Source of the DNA: Mesotaenium endlicherianum
Taxonomy: Eukaryota; Streptophyta; Zygnematophyceae; Zygnematales; Mesotaeniaceae
Direction of reading: 5' to 3'
Length of the DNA: 50,453 bases
Assembly (NCBI GenBank): GCA_009602735.1
Contig: WELA01013098.1
Coordinates: 179,331 to 229,783, forward strand
Both the position numbers and the translations under genes were made by a program. This document shows, in pieces, positions 1-10,138 of this stretch (the first letter of the stretch is position 1; every line of letters starts with the position of its first letter). The notes under the pieces were generated by a model. That model worked only from the letters and a program-made list of their open reading frames with translations. It did no database searches and was not told the DNA's origin.

Positions 1-95
1 GGGGGGGGAGGGGGGGAAAGAGAGGGAGGGAGGGAAAGAGAAAGGGATAGAGAGAGGGAGAGAGCCAGAGAGTAATGATAGAGGAAAGGACAGGG
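1..95. repeat. Purine-rich low-complexity tract
   Basis: The window opens with a G/A-only stretch (runs of G broken by single A or GA steps) reaching about base 95. It is simple sequence with no coding sign. Confidence 0.8.
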
Positions 96-664
96 AAGGA
101 AGAGAATTGACACCTGTAATAGTCGTTCAAGCCAAAAATTGGAGACACTTGCTGTCGAGAGCACATACCAGGCTCCATCACTTACTATCTTCCAATAATC
201 AACGTGGACAAAAGCCCTGTCTTCACCCCTGCATACCCCTCCACACCCTAGTTATGGAATACGTTTTTGTCTTATACGTATTACGTATACGTACGCATGT
301 ATTTCGTCCTCTATGGCCGGATAACGTGCTAAATACGTGTGTCGGCGTAAAAATCATCCAATTAACCAACCGCGCGTGCGAATGACACGAAATTCACTGT
401 GTCTGACAAAGTGACCGAAAAACAATTAAGTCAGGTCCAGTTGTCGTCGATTACGCGGAAACTCGCGGGTGAGGCGAAATCTTGTTTTAGCGCGTTACTC
501 ACTACCACCGTAGATTTCAGTTACAGTAACGCACCAAATTAAATAACCTTTTAACGAACCCACCAACTTCCAAAGCTGCTGCAATTTTACACCTGACTGA
601 CTGCGACTGACGACTCACGAGAACCTATTGACTTACATCACCAAATATGGTCAACAGAAACATG
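96..664. other. AT-rich stretch without a recognisable gene
   Basis: Only short chance frames are present. A small alternating motif built from TACGTA/ACGTAT steps sits near 275-300. Nothing here matches a gene or a mobile-element domain that I can name. Confidence 0.5.
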
Positions 665-2296
665 ACCCCTTCGCGGCCCATTTACCGGCTATCATGAGAG
701 CCCTCAATTGTGATGATTTACACAAATATACAAGAGATAGTTTAGCGAGTCGGAGACTTCAATTTCAAGATGCTGTAAAATCCCTATACAGAGATGACAA
801 CGACGCATTGCATAAGTGAACTCAGCATTGTCGTGGGCGTTTGTTGGCAAAAGCCACCACACCCGGAAGACAAAATAACATATTTTATGCTCGATACAAT
901 GATCATATAGAGTCTCTTCATTCACCTACTAGAATTGAACAGTGTCACACTCAGAAAAATGATCAGAGCATAATTTGCGATATAGGGATGAATCAGAAGA
1001 AGGTATAAATCCTTTGGCCCAAGCTGACGACGATGCCTGATTCGCAATTAAGTTAAGGGTAATCTTGAGTAATAACAAAGGCTTGTCTATGTAAAACCCT
1101 CATCAGAGTACAGGCCCCACGTCCACCCAACCAAAAACTGTTGATAGTTTGAGATCGATAAAATTGAAGGCCTTTGATAGCCATCATGAAGAAATACGTA
1201 AGTTTTAACACATAGAACAAAAATAACATTTCGACGTAAAAGACTCCCTAACAGGCTGACAACGTTGTTACTCAGACTAGTTTGATAATTCCAGCTACTT
1301 TTGGTGCAGGAGTCCGTGACATTTGGCAAACAATGACCAGAATCTCTCGCTGAACTTCATTCTAGAACCATACAGCTAATGTACAAAATCTTTGTCCTAC
1401 AGGGGCGCAGTTGAAAAACAAGAACCCCAACGTCATTGCCAAGAGTAGCTTCATTAGCTTTATTTTGATAGCTACTGATTTTTTGAGTGTCATCTATTGC
1501 TTCTAGTCTGCATATCTCCCAGAATAAATTATCTTGCGATGAATGAAGGGCGCCAATGTCATATAAAGCAGGTAGTCTATGACCAACATCTGTCACGAGC
1601 AAATCGCAGAATCCTCCATGGAAAACATCGTATCGATATCTTTCTTGTACCCGAGCAAGCTCGATAATTCTGTTGCATTTAAGAAAGTTAGTAAGGAAAC
1701 TACATAGCGGAGTCAAAGTGGCTCAATTAACCTTTCAAAGGACAATCGATCAGATTTCAATATTCGCTTGAACGTCAGACTAAATCGTGTTCAAAAATCA
1801 GCTTTTTGTGAAGAAGACTGGTGCTCAGATTCCTCCTCTGATTCTGTTCTTGCAAAAGAGATTGAAGAGGTCTTAATGCCATTACGGGTTGACTTCGAAG
1901 CAAACAGGTGAAGGTGCCCAGCTTGGGTCGTCTAGAGCCAGGAAATTCTAAGAGACAAACAGCAGCACTCAGCTGTTCAACACGAAAGGCGCGTAAGGTA
2001 TCCTCACGCCCCAAACTTATTTTAGGACTGTTCTGGACTAGATGTTGCAACTACGCGTGACCCTGCCACCCTGGATAAGCGGTGGTACAACACGCTTTGT
2101 CATCTTTACCACGTCTTTGAAATAGTTAAGCATTTTGATAATTGTGGCGAAGATTATCGCCTTCACGCGCTTACTTTGTGGTTCTTTTCTGTGCAAAATT
2201 TTGCATGTATGCAATCAATATCTTAAATAAAGTGGTGTGATTGTCTACGGTACTTTACACAGGGGCTCAGGCAATGAATTTGTCTGTTGTGTATAT
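665..2296 (+). mobile_element. Degenerate repeat element R1, copy A
   Basis: This 1.6 kb block recurs in the same orientation at 15103-16550, with most of its length clearly alignable and mostly point differences. Copy A carries about 167 bases (near 1433-1599) that copy B lacks. The plus strand holds open islands: 853-1005, 1255-1350, 1600-1911 (one TAG at 1705) and 2026-2223 (66 codons). Islands 1600-1911 and 2026-2223 have exactly the same length and stops in copy B, so they look like remains of one protein. Some spacers have splice-like edges, for example GTAAGT at 1198 and CAG at 1252-1254, but the phases do not all agree. Minus-strand frames are also open in places (1775-2050), so the coding strand is not certain. 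I do not recognise the protein. Most differences between the copies that I checked in 1600-1911 change amino acids, as expected for a dead element. It could be a DNA transposon, a gag remnant or a captured cellular gene. Confidence 0.6.
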
Positions 2297-3128
2297 TTGG
2301 TGTACCGCCAGGTACACGGTGGTTCGACTGAATTTAATTGGCTCTGAACGAGCACTGTGAATTGGGCCTTACAGTGGGCAAATCGACACGACTCAATTTT
2401 GATTCAAATGTACTTTTGTGTATCGCATGGTACACCAACTTTTACAATCCAAAAACGGCTTCAAAACGTGCTTTACAGTGGTTTTGCAGGCTCTCGGCCG
2501 CAATCGAGATTTAAAACTTTTCCGAATTGAATTGCACAAAACTCGATTATACATTTTTGAATTGAGCTCGAGAGGTTCTCGCACGTTACAGTGGGCAAAT
2601 CGATCGCGACTTGATTATTGAAATGTATGAACCGGTACCTGGAAGTACATTTTCAGTTTGAGCGCGATAATAGTGTTGTTTATACTGGTCTTTGGGCACG
2701 ACGTGATTGATTGAATTTGGTAAAAAAATTGATTGAACTTCGTGGTTCCATCAATCGAACTCAAATTTTCCAACCTGCTCTCGAGCAGGTTTGAAATCCT
2801 GAGGTGTGTTCGACCCCTCGAATGACCCTTCCTCGCCGATCACTCGATCGACAAGGACTGTCAGTATAAGAAAGGGGATCCAAGTAAGTATGTACTCGTG
2901 GAGTATTCTTTGTTTTTTGGCAACAATTTCGGGACGAAATGGAGTAGACGAAGCGCGACATCGTGTGAAGGGATTTGACAACTCACCTCAATCAATTTTG
3001 TGCCTGTGCACTGTAATTGTTTCTTGTTTAGCTTTTTGAAACTTGGTCGTCTATTTTGTCTTCGTAATTTTCACTTCACAATTCGCGTGGATCAATTGAC
3101 TGCCTATGGCCATAGTAAACCGGTGAAA
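2297..3128. other. Non-coding spacer with repeat debris
   Basis: No gene is supported. The 16-base string ACAGTGGGCAAATCGA occurs at 2371 and again 217 bases later at about 2588, which suggests a decayed tandem duplication. A small hairpin (GTGTACC, GCCA, GGTACAC) lies near 2303-2320. The string AATTTCGGGACGAAAT at 2925-2940 resembles the sequence found just upstream of the 3' LTR in some plant Ty3/gypsy elements, but no other element part is visible beside it. Confidence 0.4.
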
Positions 3129-3250
3129 TGAATTGACTTACCAAATAGGCGATTAACAATTAATGAAGATCTTTATATCAGCAAGTAATCTTTATGGAAT
3201 TATCCGTTAACTGCTTAAACGGCGAAAGGACAACACACTAGCAGTGAACA
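3129..3250 (-). repeat. Short terminal repeat (122 bp) of the outer minus-strand retroelement, presumed 3' LTR
   Basis: This segment aligns along its whole length with 14721-14846 (126 bp), including blocks around CCAAATAGGCGATTAACAAT and GACAACACACTAGCAGTGAA. Read on the minus strand it starts TGTTCACTG and ends CAATTCA, the usual TG...CA form of an LTR. The homology stops abruptly at both ends. The 14721-14846 copy is followed on the minus strand by a tRNA primer site, which is why both are called LTRs. No target-site duplication is seen: the outer flanks are TGAAA on the left and CCCTT on the right. Confidence 0.6.
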
Positions 3251-4003
3251 ATAGTCGTAAGTCAAATGCGAGTAAACTAGCATGTATGATGCAATCAGTA
3301 AAACTCATACATAAGCAAGATTAGAAGACAATGCGTATCAATGGCTTCTCGCCTTGCATTCAGATCTCTCTCAGTAAGCTGTACAAGAGAGTTGGCCTCG
3401 TTTTCGAATACCGAACCCGGGAGCAATACCTAGCATATGTACATGGAATGAGTTTATTGTTCAACGGCAAGTGCAATGACACCGCCTACCCGGGAGTTAA
3501 CCACGCTGGCAGGACCTCGGTTAACCAAATCCACCGCCATCTCCCATCATCATGAATCGCCATCCATCCTCAGGATGTCATCTGGCCATTCATCTAGTAC
3601 ACCACACCTAGATGCGTCTCTGAGCAGTTCGCTGCGACCGAGTACGGAAGTCAGCTGGCTGGCAAAGAATGTGTCAGCGGGCTGACTTAAGCTGACTTCA
3701 ACCTGCTGCTTTTGGCTGAGTCATTAAATTGATAACAAATATGCTATCTAGCAGACTGACTATTAACTAGAGTTCAGCAGGCTGAACTTAATACCTGTTA
3801 TATTTAAATGATTATTATATAAACCAGTATACTGATTCATTACAATCCCTCCAACTTAACATGTTGTCGCCTCGACAACACTGACACAAGGTACATATGT
3901 TTCCCCAACTGAAATTAGTGATCCCTCTCCCATCCAGCATACTGTGCCTTTGGCCCTCTGCCCTTAGGAGGGAGATGTCCTTGGGGCCCTATGGTCAGGG
4001 GAG
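3251..4003. other. Interior debris of the outer retroelement
   Basis: No convincing reading frame is present. On the minus strand the string AAGTTGGAGGGATTGTAA (about 3843-3860) looks like a polypurine tract followed by a TG end. A very similar string occurs at about 11913-11924. The interval 3951-3995 resembles the sequence near 10161-10197 (GCCCTCT, then GAGGGAGATG), suggesting related element material on both sides of the inserted plus-strand element. Confidence 0.4.
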
Positions 4004-4213
4004 TCAGTCCTCCTCCTGTCTTGGGGTCTTCTGAAGCCTGTCAGAGAGGGAGGCTCCGTGTAGGGACCCGGCAGAGAACGCAGTAACTGTGCTGTTTCCT
4101 CCTGCACGGTCTGAAACTAAATGGAGGCAGCCTTCTCCTGGGCGTCCCTCAAACTGACTGGTACATATACCGGCATCCCAGAAGGATGTCGCATGACATG
4201 AGCTAAGGGTACA
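4004..4213 (-). pseudogene. Detached 3' end of the unrecognised minus-strand ORF (see 10097-11695)
   Basis: If the plus-strand element 4214-10138 is removed, the minus-strand frame of the ORF at 10097-11695 passes the junction exactly at a codon edge (AAA at 10141-10139, then TGT at 4213-4211). It then stays open for 69 more codons to a TGA at 4004-4006. The chance of such a stretch staying open at random is only a few percent. This supports the idea that the plus-strand element landed inside this ORF, although no target-site duplication is visible. The segment has several cysteines and serines but no motif I can name. Confidence 0.4.
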
Positions 4214-4942
4214 TGTAAGGTCATAAGTTTATAAAGTGCATTTTTGAGTCTCATGAAAGTATGTTTTGATTGAATAGTAGTGTAGAGTGCATTCTTGTGA
4301 TCATTTTGATATAAAGTTAGTCGAATTTGGTCAAGTATTGAGAGAGTTACGAATTTCTGAAGTTTAATTAGTTTTGAGGTCGGTTGACGACTGTCCTTAA
4401 TTAGCGCTGAACGCGAGTGTTGGGTTGACCGACAGCGTCGAGCGATCTGGCCCGTTAGAATGACCTCGAACCTTCACGTAAGTTCGGCTGACGCGGAGTG
4501 CCGACTAGGTCGATTTACCTAGAAGTTTCGGTTTAGCCTAGCGCGTCTAAGATAGAATATTCTAGTAATGTCGATGCATGTATGTGGACGTCAATTCGGC
4601 CCGACACGTCACATTCGATTGATCTGGCTTACTCACGAATATTCTGGAAGGGACAATTTGACAAACACTTGGAAAATTCGTAGTTTCCTCCTAGAGGGGA
4701 GCACTTAGGCAGAAAATTATAAATACGCATAACTTCTTTGTTTCTTATTAATTTTCACTTCTGTAAATTTCTACGGGTTTGTCTTGATAAGGCCTTTCAT
4801 CCTACATCATTTGTGAGCAGTTTCTTGCCACTCAAAATGTCAAGTAATTTTCCTAAGCTTTCTTAGTGACATGCCGCTTCACTCTTTAGTATGATTGCAA
4901 CTAGTTCCTTTCCTCGTGAGTCACTACGCTTCCACTAGGGCA
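4214..4942 (+). repeat. 5' LTR of the plus-strand Ty3/gypsy element
   Basis: This segment aligns end to end with 9418-10138. Both start TGTAAGGTCATA and end CACTAGGGCA. By eye I count roughly 45-50 mismatches over about 720 bases plus one 6-base gap, about 7 percent divergence, so the insertion is old. A TATA-like box (TATAAAT, 4718-4724) is also kept in the other LTR (9922-9928) and is the likely promoter of the element. Many differences between the two LTRs are C/T or G/A changes. Confidence 0.85.
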
Positions 4943-5013
4943 AAGTGCAAAGTGCCCTAGTGGAAGCATAGTGACTCACGAGGAAAGGAACTAGTTGCAA
5001 TCATACTAAAGAG
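4882..5013. repeat. Near-perfect 132-bp palindrome at the 5' LTR end
   Basis: The last 60 or so bases of the 5' LTR (from CTCTTTAGTATGATTGC at 4882) are followed at once by their own inverted copy, ending GCAATCATACTAAAGAG at 5013. The arms are about 60 bases with one mismatch seen (4927 against 4968) and a few unpaired bases at the centre (4943-4952). The right arm sits where the tRNA primer-binding site should be, and no such site is visible. In single strand it would form a long hairpin. Confidence 0.9.
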
Positions 5014-5037
5014 CCGGGCTAGTTTGCATATTATATT

Positions 5038-5964
5038 ATGGAGTCGCAGCCGACAGCTGGAGGAGGCGAACATGTCGAGCATGTTGAGCGCGCGAGGCAA
5101 TAGGCAGCACCAACGATGACCAGAGAGCAACAAGAAATGCAGGCGATGCTCAGGCAAATGGCAAATGCAATTGGAGGAGAAGTCTACACCTAGTTTCAAC
5201 AAAATATGCGGGCGGAGGTGGAGAGAATGGTGCGAGTTGTTATGGGGAACGCCGCTTTGACGAGTTCGGCACCTGCACCTGATCCAGTGGTGCAACCAGT
5301 TATTCCACCCGCATCGGGAGTGCGTGCGCCTAAGCCTGAAGTTTATACTAGAGAGCGTGGATCGCCGCCTGTTCATCAATGGATTTTTGGAGTGAAGAAA
5401 CTTATGGAGTACTCTGCGCTCACGCCCGACAGGCAAGTCGCCTTTGTCATAACTTTGCTGCAGAAGAGTGCTGGAGCTTGGTATGAACAAGAAGAGCAGC
5501 TGTCTGGAGTTCCTGCTACTGTTGATCTGCTATTTGAAGGCTTGAAGAGGCAATTTCAACCTATTGCACCCGAGGCTACCGCTCGAGATCTATTGGTGCG
5601 CCTTCGTCAACGAGGAAGCGTTCAGGAGTATGTATCGCGCTTCAACGAGCTGGTGCTTCAATGTCCATCCATGCATGAGTCGGAGATGATGGACAAGTTC
5701 AAGAGGGGACTCAAGCCAACTGTGGCCAAGGAAGTGGCGCTCAAGGACCCTACCAGTCTTGGAGAAATGATGGCATTGGCAACGAGGGTCAACGCTGTGG
5801 AGTATAGTCAGAGACAGTGGGGCAGCCACAACTTTGGAGGATATCGACACTTTGGATCTCAAGCGCCAAGCACGAGTGTGCAAGGTCCAGTAACCTATGG
5901 AATTGGGACTTGTGCAGTATCAGCGCAGGCAACGAAATTTCAAGCCGAGAGGACCCTGCTATAA
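5038..5964 (+). pseudogene. gag of the plus-strand chromovirus (two nonsense codons)
   Basis: An ATG at 5038 is in frame with the long open part starting at 5206. The frame is interrupted by TAG at 5101-5103 and 5191-5193, both of which would be CAG (Gln) with one C-to-T change. The product is a retrotransposon Gag protein, which forms the particle shell. The middle part has the typical pattern of a plant gypsy capsid (a helix with AWYEQEEQ near 5475, then VQEYVSRFNELV near 5615-5650). A shift into another frame near 5900-5960 leads to the start of a zinc knuckle. Confidence 0.8.
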
Positions 5965-8900
5965 TTGCGGCGCAAGTGCAAACTTTGTGCACAAGAAGCT
6001 GGTGAAAGAGTGGCAAATCCCTGTGCAGAAGCATTATTATCCTAAGGAGGCAAATTTGGCGAATGGGCAGAGACTGAAGTGTGGTGCACCTACATAAGCT
6101 ATTCACGTGGAAGTAGCGGGGCACCGGAGTAAGGAAGTTATGGAGCAGGCAGAGTTGGGTCACCATGAGGCGATATTGGGCCGACCATGGCTGAGGAAAG
6201 CCAACCCTCAAGAGCACTGGAGCACAGGACAAGTGAAAGTCCAAGGGCTTGATGGTCGAATGGAGACAGCGAAACAGGTTGAGGTAGATACGACCACAAG
6301 TAACTGTCTTCTGTCGAGCCTGCAAGTTAAGAAGCTATGCAGGGCGAATCTGGTGAAGGAGATGTACCTTGTTTCGGTGGCCCTGGCCAGGTCATCAGAT
6401 GGAGCAAGCGTGAATCCTAACAGCCTGCGCGAATGTACATCGCCGCAGGAGCAAGTAGTGGTGTCTGATCCCCTTGCTCAAAAGAAGCAAAGCCCAACTG
6501 CTCAAGAGAAGAAGAAGCCTGCTGAGATGCCTGCCCAAATTAAGGCGTTGTTGGAGGAGTTCAAGTGCGTATTTCCTGAGGAGCTACCTGCAGGATTACC
6601 TCCACAGAGAGCTATGGAGCACAAGATTGAGTTGGAACCAGGGAGCAAGCCACCAGTGAGACCCGCCTATTGTCAATCGTTTGCGGAGTTGGACGAGTTG
6701 AAGAAACAGCTGACAGAGTTGTTGGAGAAGGGATTCATTCGACCCAGCGAGTCTCCATTTGCAACGCTAGTCTTATTTGTGAAGAAGAAGGATGGGACTA
6801 TGAGGATGTGTCTCGACTACCGGGCTCTCAACAAGGTCACCATTAAGAACAGCTACCCACTTCCACGAGTGGACGAGTAGATTGACAGGCTTGTTGGGGC
6901 GAAGTATTTCTCGAAGATCGATTTAAGGAATGGCTATCACCAGGTACGGATTGCGGAAGGAGACGTTCAGAGACTGCTTTCAGGACTTGTTATGGGTTAT
7001 TCGAGTTCGCAATTATGCCTTTTGGGTTGACTAATGCACCTGCTACATTTATGGGACTCATGAATAGTATCTTCAGACCCTGTTTGGACCAGCTTGTGGT
7101 GGTATTTTTGGACGACATCTTGATCTATTCAAAGACCTTGGAAGAGCATGTGGAGCATCTGAGGAAGGTGTTGGAGGTCTTGAGAGATCAAAAGTTATAT
7201 GGGAAGATGAGCAAGTGCGACTTTTGTCTCAATGAAGTCGAATTTCTTGGACATATAGTGGGAGCTGAAGGAGTCAAGGTGGAGCAGAAGAAGGTGCAAG
7301 CAGTCAGAGATTGGCCGGTACCTGCTGATATTCATCAACTCAGGAGTTTCCTCGGCATGGCGAATTATTATCAACGTTTCATTGAAGGATTTGCCAAGGT
7401 GTGTGCACCGCTTACGGACATGTTAAAGAAGCAGGAGAAGTGGCTATGGGGTGACAAGGAGCAGCAAGCATTTGAGAAGATTAAGGAGCTGTTGACACAG
7501 GCACTTGCCAGTCCAGGAGCTGTTGGCAATTGCCAGTCCAGAGCTTCCTTTCACCATCATCACGGACGCATCAAACTTCGCAGTGGGAGCCATTCTTCTC
7601 CAGGACCAGGGCAAAGGATTGCAGCCTGTGGCATATGAGAGCAAGAAGTTGAGTCCTGCTGAGCAAAACTATGCAGCACACGAGCGGGAGATGTTGGCTA
7701 TTATCCAAGCTTTGAGAATTTGGCGATGCTATGTGGACGGCCGGAAGGTGTTCATCAAGACCGACCACAAGAGCTTGGAGAAGTTAATGACGCAGCCAAC
7801 GTTGACACCAAGACAGGCAAGGTGGATGGAGTTTCTGCAACAGTTCGACCACAAGATTGAGTATTTACCTGGGAAGATCAACCCTGCAGACGCTTTATCC
7901 AGGAGGTGTGACCTTGCAGCTGTCTCAGTCATCAAGGAGAGTATGGACTTCAAGGAGAAGCTTCAAAGAGGTTATGAGGAGGACCTAGAGTTTGCTGATA
8001 GTGGAGGAGCTGAGTTCAACGCGAGTATACTGAAGAAGGACGGCATATGGTATTATGGTGATTCCAACAGAGTGGTGGTACCTGACATATACGAGCTACG
8101 AGACTTACTACTTGCGGAGCATCATGACTGCTTATATGCTGGACACTTTGGAAGCAAGAAGACGACAAGCGTGCTGAAGCGGGAGTACTATTGGAGAAAT
8201 ATGGACAAGGACATCGAGGAGTGGATTAGGAGTTGTGATGCGTGCCAGAGAAACAAGACACCAAATCAAAAGAAGGGAGGTACATTGCAGCCCCTGCCTA
8301 TTCCAGAGTATCCTTAGGAGCAGATTGCTATGGACTTCATCACATCGTTACCAGTGAGTGGTTAAGGGCACGATGCAATATGGGTTGTGTTTGACAGACT
8401 CAGCAACATGGCTCACTTCATTCCCATGAAGGAGACTTCTACGGCAGCGGATGTGGCACGACTATTCTTTGATCATATTTTCAGGCTACATGGGTTGCCA
8501 AAGGTGATCGTTTCAGACCGAGATCCAAGGTTTACTAGCAACTTTTGGCGGTCATTTTTTACTTTGATAGGGACTAAGCTGAGTATGAGCACTTCCTATC
8601 ACCCTCAGACAGACGGGCAGAGTGAGAGGCTCAACAGAACTTTGTAAGAGGTGCTCTGGAGTTTCACTATGGAAGACCCTTCAGAGTGGGACAAAAAGCT
8701 GCCAGGGTTGGAGTTTGCCTACAACAACAGCATGCACGAATCCACCAAACAGTCACCATTCGTTATGGTTTATGGGCGAGAAGTATATCATCCAGGAAAC
8801 ATCTTGTGGGAGAAGGCCAAGGAGACTCAGGTTCCTACTACACAAGCTTTTAAGGAGCAGATGGCCAACACTTGGCATATGGCGAAGACGTGTATTCGAA

Positions 8901-9417
8901 AGGCACAGGAAGAGCAGGTCAAGCATGCTAACAAGCACAGGAGGGAAGTGACATTCCATGTGGGCGACAAAGTACTCTTGTCCACAGAGAACCTACCTTT
9001 CACAGGCAAGAGGAAATTGCGGGCACGGTTTACAGGTCTCTTTGTAGTGCTCAAGCAGGTGAATTCAGTGGCCTACAAGTTGGAACTTCCTTCAGGCTGG
9101 CGTATCCATGATGTGTTCCATGTCAGTTGTTTGCGGCCATACGTTGACCCGAATGAAGGACATCCTAGACGACTACCTACACCGCCACCACCGGTCGAGA
9201 TCGATGATGTATTGGAGTATGAAGTGGAGGCGATTGTCGGCGATCGACGAGTCAAGCGAGGTCAATGACTTATTCAAGAGTACCTGGTCAAGTGGAAAGG
9301 CTACCATGCGGACGATAACACTTGGGAGCCAGAGGCCAACTTGAGTCATTGTAAGAGTAAGTTGAGACGTTATTTGCAGAATGCGTCGAGGACGTCGCAT
9401 CTTGAGGAGGGGGATGA
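5897..9417 (+). pseudogene. pol of the plus-strand chromovirus (protease, RT, RNase H, integrase, chromodomain)
   Basis: Domains in order: a half zinc knuckle joined to a protease remnant (CYNCGASANF, near 5958-5985), reverse transcriptase ([11 protein letters not shown] near 7016 and the catalytic FLDDILIYS near 7105), RNase H ([13 protein letters not shown] near 7555 and the TDH motif), integrase with HHCC zinc domain (CDACQRN near 8235) and core (SDRDPRF, HPQTDGQSERLN), then a chromodomain ([18 protein letters not shown], near 9285-9335). Stops interrupt it at 6095 (TAA), 6878 (TAG), 8315 (TAG), about 8363 (TAA), 8645 (TAA) and 9266 (TGA). A one-base loss near 6970 and a small duplication near 7500-7545 shift the frame. 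The knuckle-protease junction has lost the second half of the knuckle and the catalytic Asp of the protease. The element is dead but recently enough active that every domain is readable. Confidence 0.88.
9404..9417 (+). other. Polypurine tract of the plus-strand element
   Basis: The purine run GAGGAGGGGGATGA lies immediately before the TGTAAGG start of the 3' LTR. This is the position and composition of the primer for plus-strand DNA synthesis in LTR retroelements. Confidence 0.6.
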
Positions 9418-10138
9418 TGTAAGGTCATAGGTTTATAAAGTGCATTTTTGAGTTTCATGAAAGTATGTTTTGATTGTATAGTAGTGTAGAGTGCATTATT
9501 GTGATCATTCTGATATAAAGTTCGTCGAATTTGGTCAAGTATTGAGAGAGTTACGGATTTCTGAAGTTTAATTAGTTTTGAGGTCGGTTGACGACTGTCC
9601 TTAGTTCGCGCTGAGCGCGAGTGTCGGATTGACCGACAGCGTCGAGCGATCTGGCCCGTTAGTGTGATCTCGAACCTTCACGTAAGTTCGGCTGACGCGG
9701 AGTGCCGACTAGGTCGATTTACCTAGAAGTTTCGGTTTAGCCTAGCGCGTCTAAGATAGAATATTCTAGTATTGTCGATGCATGTATGTGGACGTCAATT
9801 TGGCCCGACAAGTCAGATTTGATTGATCTGGCTTACTCACGAATATTCTGGAAGGGACGATTTGACAAACTCTTAAAAAATCCATAGCTTCCTCCTAGAG
9901 GGGAGCACTTAGGCAAAAAATTATAAATAGGCATAAGTTCTTTGTTTCTTATAGGTTTTCACTTCTGTAAATTTCCACGGGTTTGTAATGACAAGGCCTT
10001 TCATCCTATATCATTTGTGAGCAGTTTCTTGCCACTCAAAATGTTTTCCTAAGCTTTTTTAGCAATATGCCGCTGCACTCTTGAGTATGATTGCAACTAG
10101 CTTTGTTCCTCGTGAGTCACTACGCCTCCACTAGGGCA
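9418..10138 (+). repeat. 3' LTR of the plus-strand Ty3/gypsy element
   Basis: This is the partner of the LTR at 4214-4942, with the same TGTAAGG start and AGGGCA end. It lacks the inverted extension seen after the 5' LTR. Its last 42 bases also supply the present C-terminal codons and stop of the minus-strand ORF at 10097-11695. Confidence 0.85.

Larger units (their letters stand above)
4214..10138 (+). mobile_element. Plus-strand Ty3/gypsy chromovirus, degenerate copy
   Basis: Layout is LTR, gag, protease, reverse transcriptase, RNase H, integrase, chromodomain, polypurine tract, LTR. This is the order of Ty3/gypsy elements, and the C-terminal chromodomain places it with the chromoviruses. 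About 5.9 kb long, it is interrupted by several nonsense codons and at least two frameshifts, so it cannot encode its own movement. It lies inside minus-strand element sequence. Flanking bases (GTACA on the left, TTTTG on the right) do not form a target-site duplication, and the 5' end is rearranged by the palindrome. Confidence 0.85.

Noticed and set aside
5789..6325. Minus-strand 178-codon frame across gag-pol
   Set aside because: It is a shadow of the plus-strand retroelement, where recognisable gag and protease sequence is present.
4214..10138. CRISPR, prophage or bacterial mobile element explanation for the repeats
   Set aside because: The repeats are LTRs of a Ty3/gypsy element with a chromodomain, and the window has spliceosomal introns throughout, so a prokaryotic setting is excluded.
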